5,065 nucleotides of DNA from assembly GCA_004299545.1 (NCBI GenBank), contig SCRB01000131.1:1-5065 (forward strand), written 5' to 3'. This DNA is from Rhizobiaceae bacterium. GTDB lineage: Bacteria > Pseudomonadota > Alphaproteobacteria > Rhizobiales > Rhizobiaceae. The notes below the pieces were generated by a model. That model ran no database searches and was not told the DNA's origin. It saw nothing but the letters and a program-made list of their open reading frames with translations. Of this stretch, positions 1 through 5,065 are shown in pieces. Made by a program: the position numbers and the translations under genes. Every line of letters starts with the position of its first letter. Within the stretch, counting starts at the first letter, position 1.

Positions 1-192
1 CTGACGGATGATGCCGCCGTCACGCGTTATCTGCTCGACGAGGCGCGCGTCGCCGCGGTGCCAGGCGCCGCTTACGGCCTCTCCCCGTTTTTCCGCATCT
101 CGACGGCGACATCCGACGGGATCCTGTCCGAAGCGATCGTGCGCATCGCCGCCGCCGTCGCAAAGCTCCAACCCGCCAAGGTGACAGCATGA
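1..192 (+). CDS. Class I/II PLP-dependent aminotransferase, C-terminal fragment (start outside window)
   Basis: Frame 1 is open from the first base to a TGA at 190-192, giving the last 63 residues of a protein that begins upstream. The fragment carries the typical end of fold-type I aspartate/aromatic aminotransferases: a V-A-A-V-P-G-x-A-Y-G stretch (about residues 17-26 of the fragment), then F-F-R-I-S-x-A-T. The Arg of F-R-I-S (fragment residue 32, bases 94-96) matches the conserved C-terminal arginine that binds the substrate alpha-carboxylate in this family. A final amphipathic helix rich in Ala and Ile follows. The PLP lysine lies outside the window, so activity cannot be judged. The stop overlaps the next start (ATGA, 189-192), so the two genes are probably translationally coupled. 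Family assignment is firm for such a short piece; the amino-acid substrate is unknown. Confidence 0.85.
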   Translation: MTDDAAVTRYLLDEARVAAVPGAAYGLSPFFRISTATSDGILSEAIVRIAAAVAKLQPAKVTA

Positions 193-1007
193 ACCCGCCT
201 TTCGATACCATACTCCTGACCGGCGCGGCCGGCCGTCTCGGCACGCATCTGCGCCGTGGCCTCGCGCCGCTCGCGCGGCGCCTGCGCGTTTCGGACCGCA
301 GCGAAATCAATGAGCTGAAATCAAACGAGGAGGCCGTCATATGCGATCTCGCTGACCAGGCAGCGGTTTTCGAGATGACAAGAGGCGTGGACGCCATCGT
401 CCATTTCGGCGGCGCTCCGCTGGAGACGAACTGGGAGACGATCCTCAATTCCAGCATCCGGGGCAGCTACAACATTTACGAGGGTGCGCGGCGGCACGGC
501 GTGAAGCGCGTCGTTTATGCCTCGTCGGTTCACGCAATCGGTTATTATCAGGTCGAGGATCACATCGACGCCGGCGCGCCGCATCGGCCGGACAGCCTCT
601 ATGGCGTGTCCAAATGCTTCGTAGAGGACCTGAGCCGGCTCTACTGGGACAAGTTCGGCATAGAGACGGTGTGCTGCCGCATCTTCTCGTCGTTTGACCA
701 GTACAATGACCGGCGCCTTTTGTGGTCGATGCTCACTTTCGAGGACTGCGTCCGGCTCGTAACGGCAAGCTTGACCGCGCCGCGTGTCGCCCATTCGATC
801 ATCTTCGGCACCTCGGACAACCGCCATAAGATGGTGGACAACAGGCTGGCCGGGCATATCGGCTTTCAGCCGCAGGATTCGACGGAGGAGCATCGGGTCG
901 AGGTCGAAGCCCGGGTGCCGGCAGCGGATCCCCGTGCCCCCGCGGTTCAATTTCTGGGAGGCTGGTTCGTTGACCTCGGCCATCCCGATGACGAGACTTC
1001 CCGATGA
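189..1007 (+). CDS. Uronate dehydrogenase-like NAD(P)-dependent epimerase/dehydratase-family oxidoreductase
   Basis: A 272-residue extended-SDR protein, close to the length of characterised uronate dehydrogenases (about 265). It starts with a Rossmann motif T-G-A-A-G-R-L-G (residues 11-18). It also has C-D-L-A-D (52-56), H-F-G-G (72-75), A-S-S-V-H (111-115) and the catalytic Y-G-V-S-K (Tyr138, Lys142). The overall pattern, including S-K-C-F and the C-terminal G-G-W-F-V-D, resembles Agrobacterium uronate dehydrogenase, which oxidises glucuronate/galacturonate to the aldarolactone. Aligned by eye to that protein from memory, the substrate arginine (here Arg176) and a serine (Ser167) are kept, but two contact positions differ: Ser75 is Pro77 here and Asn112 is Val114. 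The sugar substrate may therefore not be a plain hexuronate. The start is supported by AAGGTGA at 178-184 and the ATGA overlap with the aminotransferase; the 3' end overlaps the FAD gene in the same way. Cytoplasmic, with no signal peptide. Confidence 0.85.
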   Translation: MNPPFDTILLTGAAGRLGTHLRRGLAPLARRLRVSDRSEINELKSNEEAVICDLADQAAVFEMTRGVDAIVHFGGAPLETNWETILNSSIRGSYNIYEGARRHGVKRVVYASSVHAIGYYQVEDHIDAGAPHRPDSLYGVSKCFVEDLSRLYWDKFGIETVCCRIFSSFDQYNDRRLLWSMLTFEDCVRLVTASLTAPRVAHSIIFGTSDNRHKMVDNRLAGHIGFQPQDSTEEHRVEVEARVPAADPRAPAVQFLGGWFVDLGHPDDETSR

Positions 1008-2209
1008 AGGACCGATATGACGTCGTTATCGTCGGCGGAGCTGTCATCGGGTCCGCCGTCGCCTATTTCCTGACCGCCAATCCTGACTTCAACGGATCGG
1101 TGCTCGTCATAGAGCGCGATCCGACCTATCTGAGGGCATCGACGTCCCTTTCTTCGTCGTCGATCCGCAACCAGTTCTCTAACGCCGTCAATGTCAGGAT
1201 CGGCCAGTTCGGCACGGCGTTCATCCGCAATTTCGCCGAGACCATGCAGGTCGGCGACGACCGGCCCGATCTCGGTTTCCATGAGGGAGGTTATCTGTTC
1301 CTGGCACGTACGCCGGAACAGGTCCGGACGCTGCGGGAGAACCATGTCGTCCAGCGCGAATGCGGCGCGGACGTCGTGCTCTGGAACCGGGACGAACTTG
1401 CCGAAGCGTTCCCGCACCTGCGCACCGACGATATCCAACTGGCGTCCTATGGGCGATCCGGCGAGGGCTGGTTCAACAATACGGGGCTGATGTACGGCTT
1501 CAAGGCCAAGGCACGCGAGCTTGGCGCCGAATATGTGACGGACGAGGCCATCGCGATGGAGCGCGACGGCAACCGTGTAACATCGGCGACGCTGAAGTCC
1601 GGCAACAGGATCGGAGCGGGAACCGTCGTCAATGCGTCCGGGCCGCGGGCCGCGCTGACCGCACGCATGGCCGGGCTCGATATTCCGGTTGAACCGCGCA
1701 AGCGCACGATTTTCGTCTTCGATTGCGCGCGTTCGCCTGAGGGGAGTGCCCGGGTCAATCGCGGGCGATTGCCGATGATGATCGACCCGACCGGCGTTTT
1801 CTGCCGCCCCGAGGGCCGCTTTTTCCTCACCGGGTGTCCGCCGGTCGAGGATCCCGCGGCTGACTGGGATGACTTCGAGCCGCGTTACGAGGAATTCGAG
1901 GAGATCATCTGGCCGGCGCTTGCCGAACGGTCGAAAGCCTTTGAGGCAATCAAGCTTGTCAACCAATGGGCCGGACACTACGATTTCAACGTGCTCGACC
2001 ACAATCTCGTGGTGGGCCGGCATCCGGAGGTAACGAATTTCGTCTTCGCCAACGGGTTTTCAGGACATGGTCTGCAGCAGGGACCGGCCGCTGGCAGAGG
2101 TGTCTCGGAGTTGATAATCTACAATGAATTTCGCACGCTGGACCTGGGTGAAGTCGGCTACGAGCGTGTCGTCGCCAATCGACCCTTCCTGGAAAAGGCC
2201 GTGATTTGA
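1004..2209 (+). CDS. FAD-dependent oxidoreductase, DAO family (FOXRED1/sarcosine-oxidase-like)
   Basis: A 401-residue flavoprotein of the D-amino-acid oxidase (DAO) superfamily. The N-terminal dinucleotide-binding motif is V-G-G-A-V-I-G-S (residues 10-17), with Ala at the usual second glycine, a variant I recall from this subgroup. It is followed by the acidic ribose-binding E-R at 37-38 and an S-T-S-L-S...I-R-N-Q-F-S segment (46-59) typical of sarcosine/dimethylglycine-oxidising relatives. A second FAD-contact motif N-A-S-G-P-R lies at 210-215. The C-terminus has W-A-G-H-Y-D (322-327) and G-F-S-G-H-G-L-Q-Q (351-359), closely resembling mitochondrial FOXRED1. Family members oxidise C-N bonds of amino or N-alkyl amino acids; the substrate here is not predictable. 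No signal peptide or membrane segment is visible, so it is likely cytoplasmic or peripheral. It overlaps the preceding gene by ATGA (1004-1007) and has only a weak ribosome site of its own, which implies translational coupling. Confidence 0.9.
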   Translation: MKDRYDVVIVGGAVIGSAVAYFLTANPDFNGSVLVIERDPTYLRASTSLSSSSIRNQFSNAVNVRIGQFGTAFIRNFAETMQVGDDRPDLGFHEGGYLFLARTPEQVRTLRENHVVQRECGADVVLWNRDELAEAFPHLRTDDIQLASYGRSGEGWFNNTGLMYGFKAKARELGAEYVTDEAIAMERDGNRVTSATLKSGNRIGAGTVVNASGPRAALTARMAGLDIPVEPRKRTIFVFDCARSPEGSARVNRGRLPMMIDPTGVFCRPEGRFFLTGCPPVEDPAADWDDFEPRYEEFEEIIWPALAERSKAFEAIKLVNQWAGHYDFNVLDHNLVVGRHPEVTNFVFANGFSGHGLQQGPAAGRGVSELIIYNEFRTLDLGEVGYERVVANRPFLEKAVI

Positions 2210-2257
2210 GAACCTGGGTCCGGCGATCGAGGCAGGGCAAACCGGAAGCCCGACAGT

Positions 2258-2272
2258 GATGTGGCGCACATC
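2258..2272. promoter_or_regulatory. Perfect inverted repeat just ahead of the lysR ribosome site
   Basis: GATGTG-GCG-CACATC is a perfect 6-bp dyad with a 3-bp centre in the 77-bp gap between the FAD gene and the LysR gene. It ends one base before the ribosome-binding site GAGGGAG (2274-2280). It could be an operator (for example LysR autoregulation), or an mRNA hairpin tuning access to the ribosome site. It lacks a T-run, so it is not a classical terminator. The repeat is seen directly; the function is inferred. Confidence 0.4.
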
Positions 2273-2286
2273 TGAGGGAGAAACCG

Positions 2287-3210
2287 ATGACGGATCGGAT
2301 GGTGCGCCAGCTGCCTTTGAACGCCCTGCGGGTTTTCTGGGCCGTCATGCGGCAGGGAAGTTTCCGCAGCGCGGCTGATGAACTGCTCGTTACCCCCCAG
2401 GCCGTCAGCCAGCAGATCAAGCTCCTGGAAGACATCCTCCAGCTTCCGCTTTTCGAGCGCAAGGGACGGGTCATCGAAGCGACCGAACAGGCCATTGTGC
2501 TGTCGCATTTCGTGCAGGCGGGCTTCGACGAGTTTGCCGAGGGGGTGCGCCGGGTGACCAGGGCGACCTATCGGAACCGGATCAACATCAATGTCAGCCC
2601 CTATTTCGCGACACGCTATCTGATGGAGCGGCTCGAGCGGTTTCGCAACCGCCTGCCCGAGGCCGACCTCAGGCTCACCACAATGGTGGAATTGCCCGAT
2701 TTCGCGGTCGACGAGGTTGACGTTTCGATCCAATGGGGGTTCGGGACCTGGAAGGATTACGAAACCAGGCTGTTGGTCCGCGATCCCAAGATCATCTGTT
2801 GCGCTCCGGCCTTGGCGACGCGGATAAAGTCGGCCGCCGACCTGACCGGTCTTACCCTTCTTCATCCGGTTCTTGCGCGCACGCTTTGGCGCCGTGTCCT
2901 GCGCCATCTCGGCATCGACGTGCCGGAACTGGCTGGGGAGATCGAGTTTCAGGACGCTGCGACGATGCGAAGGGGTACGATTTCCGGCATGGGGGTTGGC
3001 CTGGTTTCGACGATCGACGCCATGGAAGACATAAAGGCCGGCCACCTCGTTGCTCCGCTCGGCACTGATGTTCTGGCCGATATGGAGGAGCAGGACGTGC
3101 CGGGATTCTATCTGATCGTTCCACGTGGCCACAAACGGGTAAAGACGATCGCCACCTTCTGCGATTGGATCAGCGAACAGACATGGGACACGCCGCTGCA
3201 CGTCGCCTGA
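2287..3210 (+). CDS. LysR-type transcriptional regulator (GcvA-like)
   Basis: A 307-residue protein of standard LysR length. The N-terminal winged helix-turn-helix begins L-P-L-N-A-L-R-V-F (residues 9-17). It continues through G-S-F-R-S-A-A-D-E-L (24-33) and V-T-P-Q-A-V-S-Q-Q-I-K-L-L-E (35-48), ending P-L-F-E-R (54-58). This opening is the form seen in the GcvA-like subgroup. The effector-binding domain spans about 98-300, with a periplasmic-binding-protein-like fold implied by I-N-V-S-P-Y-F-A (101-108), D-V-S-I-Q-W-G (145-151) and G-M-G-V-G-L-V (234-240). The start ATG at 2287 is supported by GAGGGAG at 2274-2280, six bases upstream. The gene lies on the same strand between two metabolic blocks instead of being divergent, so it probably controls one or both. 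Its ligand is likely a pathway substrate or intermediate. The family is secure; the targets are inferred. Confidence 0.95.
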   Translation: MTDRMVRQLPLNALRVFWAVMRQGSFRSAADELLVTPQAVSQQIKLLEDILQLPLFERKGRVIEATEQAIVLSHFVQAGFDEFAEGVRRVTRATYRNRININVSPYFATRYLMERLERFRNRLPEADLRLTTMVELPDFAVDEVDVSIQWGFGTWKDYETRLLVRDPKIICCAPALATRIKSAADLTGLTLLHPVLARTLWRRVLRHLGIDVPELAGEIEFQDAATMRRGTISGMGVGLVSTIDAMEDIKAGHLVAPLGTDVLADMEEQDVPGFYLIVPRGHKRVKTIATFCDWISEQTWDTPLHVA

Positions 3211-3242
3211 AAAGCGGGCGCCGGTTCGCGTTGATGGACTGC

Positions 3243-3276
3243 GCAAGAAGCGCTTGCCTAAGCCCAAGTTTTCTTG
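3243..3276. promoter_or_regulatory. Paired CAAG/CTTG dyads, candidate LysR operator
   Basis: The spacer between lysR and the first SDR contains GCAAG-N5-CTTGC (3243-3257) and then CAAG-N4-CTTG (3265-3276). Their centres are about 20 bp apart, close to two helical turns, so both dyads would face the same side of the DNA. This layout suits a LysR-type tetramer binding two sites upstream of the SDR genes. The first dyad could also form a small hairpin, but the next T-run (TTTT, 3269-3272) is too far away for a standard terminator. No clear -35/-10 pair was found in this spacer. Confidence 0.35.
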
Positions 3277-3324
3277 ATTTCTGAGGAACCGGCCGGGTGG
3301 CAGTCTGGCAGCCATAAATGGCAT

Positions 3325-3332
3325 GGAGAGGG
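3325..3332 (+). promoter_or_regulatory. Ribosome-binding site that fixes the SDR start at 3335
   Basis: GGAGAGGG lies at 3325-3332. Its GGAG core (3325-3328) sits six bases before the ATG at 3335. The in-frame ATG at 3323 precedes this site and has no purine-rich sequence of its own, so 3335 is preferred. This start also gives the usual SDR N-terminus, with the first beta strand beginning at residue 3. Confidence 0.7.
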
Positions 3333-3334
3333 TG

Positions 3335-4054
3335 ATGCCCACGGCACTCGTGACCGGCGCTACCAGCGGTATAGGAACAGCGATTGCGCTGGCGCTGGCG
3401 TCGGCGGGCTATGAGGTGACGGCGGTTGGGCGGAACCGGGACGCACTCGCGCAAATCGGTGCACAGCCCTTCATCACGGGACTGTGCCTCGATCTGACGG
3501 ATCGGGAAAGACTTCACTCCGCGATCTCCGGCCTCGACGTCGACGTGCTGGTCAACAATGCGGGGATCATGCCGCCGCTACAGAACTTTTGCGAGGCCAA
3601 GCCCGAGGACATCGACGCGGCTTTCGCTGTCAACGTTACCTCTGCCATCGAACTGACACGCCTCGTGGCTCCGAAGATGCGCCGCCGTGGTGACGGGCAC
3701 ATCTTTTTCACAGGCTCGATTGCAGGCCATTCCCCTTTCCGCAATCTCGCTGTCTACTGTGCCACAAAGGCGGCCATCGGAGGCTTCGCGCAGGCCCTTC
3801 GTCTGGATCTGGCCGAGAGCGGCATTCGCGTCACGGAGATCGTAGCCGGACGCGTGGAAACGGGCCTTTATAACGCCATCGTTTCTCGCGAGGCCCGCGA
3901 GGCAATGTATGCCGGCGGCACGGCGGTGCAGCCGCGCGACGTTGGCGCGATGGTCCTCGCGATCCTCGGGCTGCCATCTTCCGTGGACGTTTCGCGGTTC
4001 GATATCCTGCCGGTCCGGCAGCCGACCGCAACCGAGGTTTCAAGGAAAGGCTGA
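3335..4054 (+). CDS. Short-chain dehydrogenase/reductase, classical, NADP-type signature (YdfG-like)
   Basis: A 239-residue classical SDR. It has T-G-A-T-S-G-I-G (residues 7-14), N-N-A-G (74-77), Asn100, Ser128 in F-T-G-S-I-A-G, and Y-C-A-T-K (Tyr141, Lys145), so the Asn-Ser-Tyr-Lys tetrad is complete. The end of the second strand reads V-G-R-N-R (31-35); a basic residue here and no acidic one usually means NADP(H). The C-terminal segment D-I-L-P-V-R-Q-P (223-230) resembles E. coli YdfG-type enzymes, which oxidise serine, L-allo-threonine and 3-hydroxy acids, so a 3-hydroxy acid or hydroxy-amino-acid substrate is a reasonable guess. A longer start at 3323 would add four residues but has no ribosome site. 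It is followed after 5 bp by a second SDR and is presumably co-transcribed with it. Confidence 0.9.
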   Translation: MPTALVTGATSGIGTAIALALASAGYEVTAVGRNRDALAQIGAQPFITGLCLDLTDRERLHSAISGLDVDVLVNNAGIMPPLQNFCEAKPEDIDAAFAVNVTSAIELTRLVAPKMRRRGDGHIFFTGSIAGHSPFRNLAVYCATKAAIGGFAQALRLDLAESGIRVTEIVAGRVETGLYNAIVSREAREAMYAGGTAVQPRDVGAMVLAILGLPSSVDVSRFDILPVRQPTATEVSRKG

Positions 4055-4059
4055 CCCGC

Positions 4060-4818
4060 ATGGGCGATATGGCTGGCTTGAGCGTTCTCGTCGTCGGGGG
4101 TGGTTCCGGTCTTGGTGCTCTTGTCGGGCGAATGGCATCGGAACGAGGCGCATCCGCTCTGGGAATTATCGACATCGACGGGACGGCCGCGAAGGCGGCG
4201 CTGGAGCCGGCGCGTTCCAGGGGAATTGCGGTGGCGTATGCCGCATGCGACATTCGTACCGCCGACAACGCCGTCGCCACCTTCGAAAAGATCGTGGGGC
4301 GTCTCGGCCGTATCGACACGCTGGTCAACTCTGCTGCGATCTTCCCGCGCAAGCCGATCCTCGACATCACCGACCAGGAATGGGACGCCTCGTTCGGAGT
4401 GAACGTGAAGGGCACATATCACACGATGGCAGCCGCGGTCCGTCACATGCGGGAGCAGAAACCCCGTGACAGGATACGCGGCAGGATCGTGAACATCACG
4501 TCTGTCGATGCCTTCAAGGCGCATCCGCAAAATGCCCATTATGCCGCGACCAAGGCCGCCGTCGTCAGCCTGACCCGCAGTTTCGCGCATGACGTCGCGC
4601 CTGACGGTATCCTCGTCAATTCGGTCGCGCCCGCGGGAATGGCGACCGAAAAGGCGCGGGCGCTGGGCTTCGTCGACGAGTTGGCGAAGGCCAGCCCACT
4701 CGGGCGGGGAGGCGAGCCGCGGGAAATGGCCGAGTGGGTCCTGATGGCCGGTGGATCGAAGAATACGTACATGACCGGCGAGAACATTATCGTCTCGGGA
4801 GGATATATTTACGCCTGA
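4060..4818 (+). CDS. Short-chain dehydrogenase/reductase, classical, NAD-type signature
   Basis: A 252-residue classical SDR. It shows V-G-G-G-S-G-L-G (residues 12-19), Asp38 at the end of the second strand (I-I-D-I-D, favouring NAD), C-D-I (63-65), Asn115, Ser148 in N-I-T-S-V-D, and Y-A-A-T-K (Tyr161, Lys165). The usual N-N-A-G is N-S-A-A (90-93), a tolerated variant. The C-terminus has P-L-G-R-G-G-E-P (213-220) and T-G-E-N-I-I-V-S-G-G (239-248), the standard tail of the family. Ribosome-site candidates are AAGGA/AAAGG within 4042-4050, at the very end of the preceding gene; an internal ATG at 4069 is a less likely start. It is spaced 5 bp from the NADP-type SDR, so the two are probably co-translated. 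The substrate is unknown; sugar alcohols, hydroxy acids and 3-oxoacyl compounds are all used by relatives. Confidence 0.92.
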   Translation: MGDMAGLSVLVVGGGSGLGALVGRMASERGASALGIIDIDGTAAKAALEPARSRGIAVAYAACDIRTADNAVATFEKIVGRLGRIDTLVNSAAIFPRKPILDITDQEWDASFGVNVKGTYHTMAAAVRHMREQKPRDRIRGRIVNITSVDAFKAHPQNAHYAATKAAVVSLTRSFAHDVAPDGILVNSVAPAGMATEKARALGFVDELAKASPLGRGGEPREMAEWVLMAGGSKNTYMTGENIIVSGGYIYA

Positions 4819-4891
4819 ACTGTTTCGATGGTCAAGCCTATGATTTATATGGAGACTTCGGTTTATTTTCGGGTTGCGGGAGAAACCTCCG

Positions 4892-4919
4892 GCAGCCTTC
4901 CGCAAAATGCGAAAGGTGC
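4892..4919 (+). terminator. Hairpin downstream of the SDR pair, possible transcript end
   Basis: GCA (4892-4894), a bulged G, then CCTTCCGCA (4896-4904) can pair across an AAA loop (4905-4907) with TGCGAAAGG (4908-4916) and TGC (4917-4919). Only one C/A mismatch interrupts the stem. A smaller GGAG-AAAC-CTCC hairpin (4879-4890) lies just before it. No T-run follows directly; the nearest is about 40 bases away. It would therefore be an imperfect intrinsic terminator or a 3'-end-protecting structure. Confidence 0.35.
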
Positions 4920-5014
4920 TTCGAAAGCCATCCGGATCCGGCGTCGTTGGGTGAAGTTTTTCTTTCCGTTTTTCGACCGAAATTGCGCGAGGACGACTTT
5001 TTTAAGCCCTAGAG

Positions 5015-5030
5015 TTGTGGGGTGTCACAA
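5015..5030. promoter_or_regulatory. Operator-like inverted repeat TTGTG-N6-CACAA
   Basis: A perfect 5-bp dyad with a 6-bp centre in the right-hand intergenic region. The outer bases match the symmetric half-sites of lac-type operators (TTGTGA...TCACAA), and the layout also resembles CRP-like sites (TGTGA-N6-TCACA). It lies 11 bases upstream of a TTGACT hexamer, a usual place for a repressor or activator. The repeat is seen; the binding protein is unknown. Confidence 0.35.
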
Positions 5031-5041
5031 GGTCGTGCGCA

Positions 5042-5047
5042 TTGACT
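5042..5047 (+). promoter_or_regulatory. Possible sigma-70 -35 element at the window edge
   Basis: TTGACT matches five of six bases of the -35 consensus TTGACA. The matching -10 box would fall beyond base 5065, so the promoter cannot be confirmed. Its position after an operator-like repeat in AT-richer DNA supports a start of transcription towards the right. Confidence 0.3.
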
Positions 5048-5065
5048 GCGCAAGGCAGGTACGAA

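Larger units (their letters stand above)
4819..5065. other. Intergenic region with no convincing gene
   Basis: These 247 bases are visibly more AT-rich than the genes, with several T-runs (4957-4961, 4969-4973, 4998-5003). A frame-1 reading from ATG 4828 stays open to the window edge, but it has no ribosome site, uses TTA and AGA codons that the neighbours avoid, and resembles no family I know. The stretch carries a hairpin (4892-4919), a perfect 10-bp palindrome CCGGATCCGG (4932-4941), an operator-like repeat (5015-5030) and a -35-like hexamer (5042-5047). It probably combines the end of the SDR transcript with the promoter of a gene to the right. Confidence 0.6.

Noticed and set aside
321..983. 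220-codon minus-strand frame opposite the uronate-dehydrogenase-like gene
   Set aside because: It is a shadow of a well-supported gene on the + strand, with no domain signal.
947..2023. 358-codon open frame on the minus strand opposite the FAD oxidoreductase
   Set aside because: Its translation has no recognisable domain and a shadow-type composition rich in Arg, Gly, Pro and Asp. The opposite strand encodes a clear DAO flavoprotein over the same bases.
3323..3334. Upstream ATG at 3323 as the start of the first SDR
   Set aside because: It lies before the GGAGAGGG ribosome site and has none of its own. The ATG at 3335 has correct spacing and gives the standard SDR N-terminus.
2158..3342. 394-codon open frame on the minus strand opposite lysR
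   Set aside because: It is the antisense shadow of an intact LysR gene in GC-rich DNA, with no motif.
3868..4905. 345-codon open frame on the minus strand opposite the second SDR
   Set aside because: It is antisense to a complete SDR with all catalytic residues, and its translation shows no known family.
4932..4941. Perfect palindrome CCGGATCCGG
   Set aside because: A single isolated 10-bp palindrome in GC-rich DNA is expected occasionally. It has no second copy and no clear position relative to a promoter.
4998..5003. T6 run as an intrinsic terminator
   Set aside because: No GC-rich stem lies directly upstream. The nearest dyad (TTTCG-AC-CGAAA, 4971-4982) has a two-base loop and ends 15 bases away.
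4734..5012. 92-codon + strand frame running out of the second SDR into the intergenic region
   Set aside because: It begins inside the SDR gene in another frame and shows no convincing ribosome site or family resemblance.

Overview
The window is GC-rich, gene-dense, and fully co-directional on the + strand. Base composition, codon choice and protein style (a Rhizobium/Agrobacterium-type uronate dehydrogenase relative, a rhizobial-looking FAD oxidoreductase, a GcvA-like LysR regulator and two SDRs) suggest an alphaproteobacterium, most likely Rhizobiales. This is an inference from protein style; no rRNA or tRNA is present to confirm it.

Layout: 1-192 is the C-terminal end of a class I/II PLP-dependent aminotransferase whose start lies outside the window. 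189-1007 is a uronate-dehydrogenase-like NAD(P)-dependent sugar dehydrogenase. 1004-2209 is a DAO/FOXRED1-like FAD-dependent oxidoreductase. These three genes are joined by two ATGA stop/start overlaps and form one translationally coupled unit. After a 77-bp gap holding a perfect 15-bp inverted repeat comes a LysR-type regulator (2287-3210). A 124-bp spacer, with two CAAG/CTTG dyads about two helical turns apart, leads to two short-chain dehydrogenases (3335-4054 and 4060-4818) separated by 5 bp. The last 247 bp (4819-5065) contain no convincing gene. They hold a hairpin, a lac-operator-like inverted repeat and a -35-like hexamer near the right edge, which looks like the control region of a further gene outside the window.

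Together this reads as a catabolic cluster: an aminotransferase and a flavoprotein amine/amino-acid oxidoreductase handle nitrogen, while three Rossmann dehydrogenases (one sugar-lactone type, one with an NADP-type and one with an NAD-type nucleotide-binding signature) oxidise or reduce hydroxyl/carbonyl groups. The LysR protein probably controls it in response to the substrate or an intermediate. The substrate cannot be read from the sequence. An amino-sugar-acid, an N-substituted amino acid or an opine/Amadori-type sugar-amino acid conjugate are possibilities, all inferred. No mobile element, CRISPR array, RNA gene or defence system was seen.
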